From positions 1 through 5,632 of the forward strand of contig CAYOQK010000003.1 of NCBI GenBank assembly GCA_964406105.1: a stretch of 5,632 nucleotides of DNA, in the 5' to 3' direction. Every line of letters starts with the position of its first letter. The stretch's first letter is position 1. Shown here one piece after another: positions 5,516 to 5,632 of this stretch. This DNA comes from WGAB01 sp964406105. Lineage in GTDB: Bacteria; Hydrothermota; Hydrothermia; WGAB01. Below the pieces are notes generated by a model. That model was given only the letters and a program-made list of their open reading frames with translations, searched no databases and had not been told where the DNA came from. The translations under genes were made by a program, and so were the position numbers.

Positions 5516-5550
5516 CAAGGGTCGCCGAAGCGAATTCCGCGCGTTTCAAC
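5514..5550 (-). repeat. CRISPR repeat, degenerate terminal copy
   Basis: The first 29 bases on the minus strand (5550-5522) match the complete repeat except for two changes (5541 and 5528). The remaining eight (5521-5514) have no similarity to the handle. A shorter hairpin TCGC-TTCG-GCGA remains, with the very stable cUUCGg loop. Its end touches the terminator stem. Confidence 0.68.
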
Positions 5551-5590
5551 GCTGACATCAAACCCGCGGATCCTTCCAAGTTATTTCGTT
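5551..5590 (-). other. CRISPR spacer (oldest in the array)
   Basis: Forty bases, about 48% GC, lower than the flanking genome, as expected if it came from a virus or plasmid. By position at the trailer end it should be the oldest acquired spacer. Its target cannot be identified without a search. Confidence 0.65.
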
Positions 5591-5627
5591 GTTTCCATTC
5601 GCCGGAGCGAATTCCGCACGTTTCAAC
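5591..5627 (-). repeat. CRISPR repeat, complete copy
   Basis: Thirty-seven nt. On the minus strand ATTCGC (5612-5607) pairs with GCGAAT (5602-5597) around a UCCG loop closed by C-G, a UNCG-type stable tetraloop. The last eight bases ATGGAAAC (5598-5591) would be the 5' handle of the crRNA after a Cas6-type cut near the base of the stem. The 37-nt boundary is inferred from this layout because the 5' side (plus strand) is not conserved in the other copy. Confidence 0.72.
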
Positions 5628-5632
5628 CTGGT

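Larger units (their letters stand above)
5514..5632 (-). CRISPR. trailer end of a CRISPR array (two repeats, one complete spacer)
   Basis: Two copies of a 29-nt core (5522-5550 and 5599-5627, 27 of 29 identical) are 77 bp apart. Extending the inner copy to a 37-nt unit (5591-5627) gives a repeat that on the minus strand starts GTTGAAAC and ends ATGGAAAC, close to the ATTGAAAC handle common in type I and III repeats. It carries an internal hairpin. The spacer is then 40 nt (5551-5590), a usual size, and five bases of a second spacer reach the window edge. On the minus strand the array enters from the right and ends at 5514. The last repeat is degenerate, typical of the leader-distal end. No cas gene is in the window, so the type is undetermined. 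With only two repeats visible, a chance or other tandem repeat cannot be fully excluded. Confidence 0.8.

Noticed and set aside
5420..5518. 33-codon upstream extension of fbp
   Set aside because: It reads through the Shine-Dalgarno, the putative promoter and part of the terminator; the Pro-rich translation does not resemble the FBPase N-terminus.
5514..5632. Interpretation of the 77-bp repeats as an insertion-sequence end or dispersed palindromic element
   Set aside because: Repeat size, spacer size, hairpin, GAAAC-type end and degenerate last copy fit CRISPR better; there is no transposase or target duplication in view.

Overview
This is a GC-rich, compact bacterial window with strong Shine-Dalgarno sites on some genes, apparently leaderless starts on others, and a CRISPR array at the right edge. 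These traits, with the Pro/Arg/Leu/Glu-rich proteins, suggest a thermophilic or deep-branching bacterium. The sequence does not let me name a genus.

Layout. Five complete or near-complete gene blocks can be supported. (1) On the minus strand, about 39-1097, lies a family GH53 endo-beta-1,4-galactanase-like glycosidase with both catalytic glutamates. (2) Diverging from it on the plus strand is a tight three-gene operon: a GNAT-fold (BioF2/CelD-type, FemAB-like) acyltransferase (1158-2237), an RmlD-type NADPH-dependent sugar-nucleotide reductase (2242-3090) and a GmhA-type sedoheptulose-7-phosphate isomerase (3065-3625, overlapping rmlD by 26 nt). (3) A 147-bp convergent intergenic region follows. 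(4) A minus-strand pair comes next: class I fructose-1,6-bisphosphatase (4457-5419) and, 15 nt downstream, a flavin-reductase-like FMN-binding protein (3773-4441). Both have AGGAGG ribosome sites. (5) Upstream of fbp, a rho-independent terminator (5493-5515) abuts the trailer end of a CRISPR array (5514-5632, continuing beyond the window).

How the parts may work together. The acyltransferase, RmlD-like and GmhA-like genes look like part of a surface-polysaccharide or glycan locus: they cover precursor synthesis (an activated heptose and a deoxy- or reduced sugar) and decoration by acylation. The divergent glycosidase may act on imported plant galactan, or may trim the cell's own polysaccharide. 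The fbp gene is gluconeogenic. Its flavin-reductase partner has no obvious pathway link and is probably co-transcribed for convenience. I see no cas genes, tRNA, rRNA or insertion sequence here.

The most notable structure is the CRISPR end: two repeats 77 bp apart, read on the minus strand. The outer one has lost its 3' handle and runs straight into the terminator that separates the array from fbp. The other notable point is the 60-bp divergent region between the glycosidase and the acyltransferase, where both start codons sit 6-7 nt after -10-like hexamers. This suggests leaderless mRNAs.
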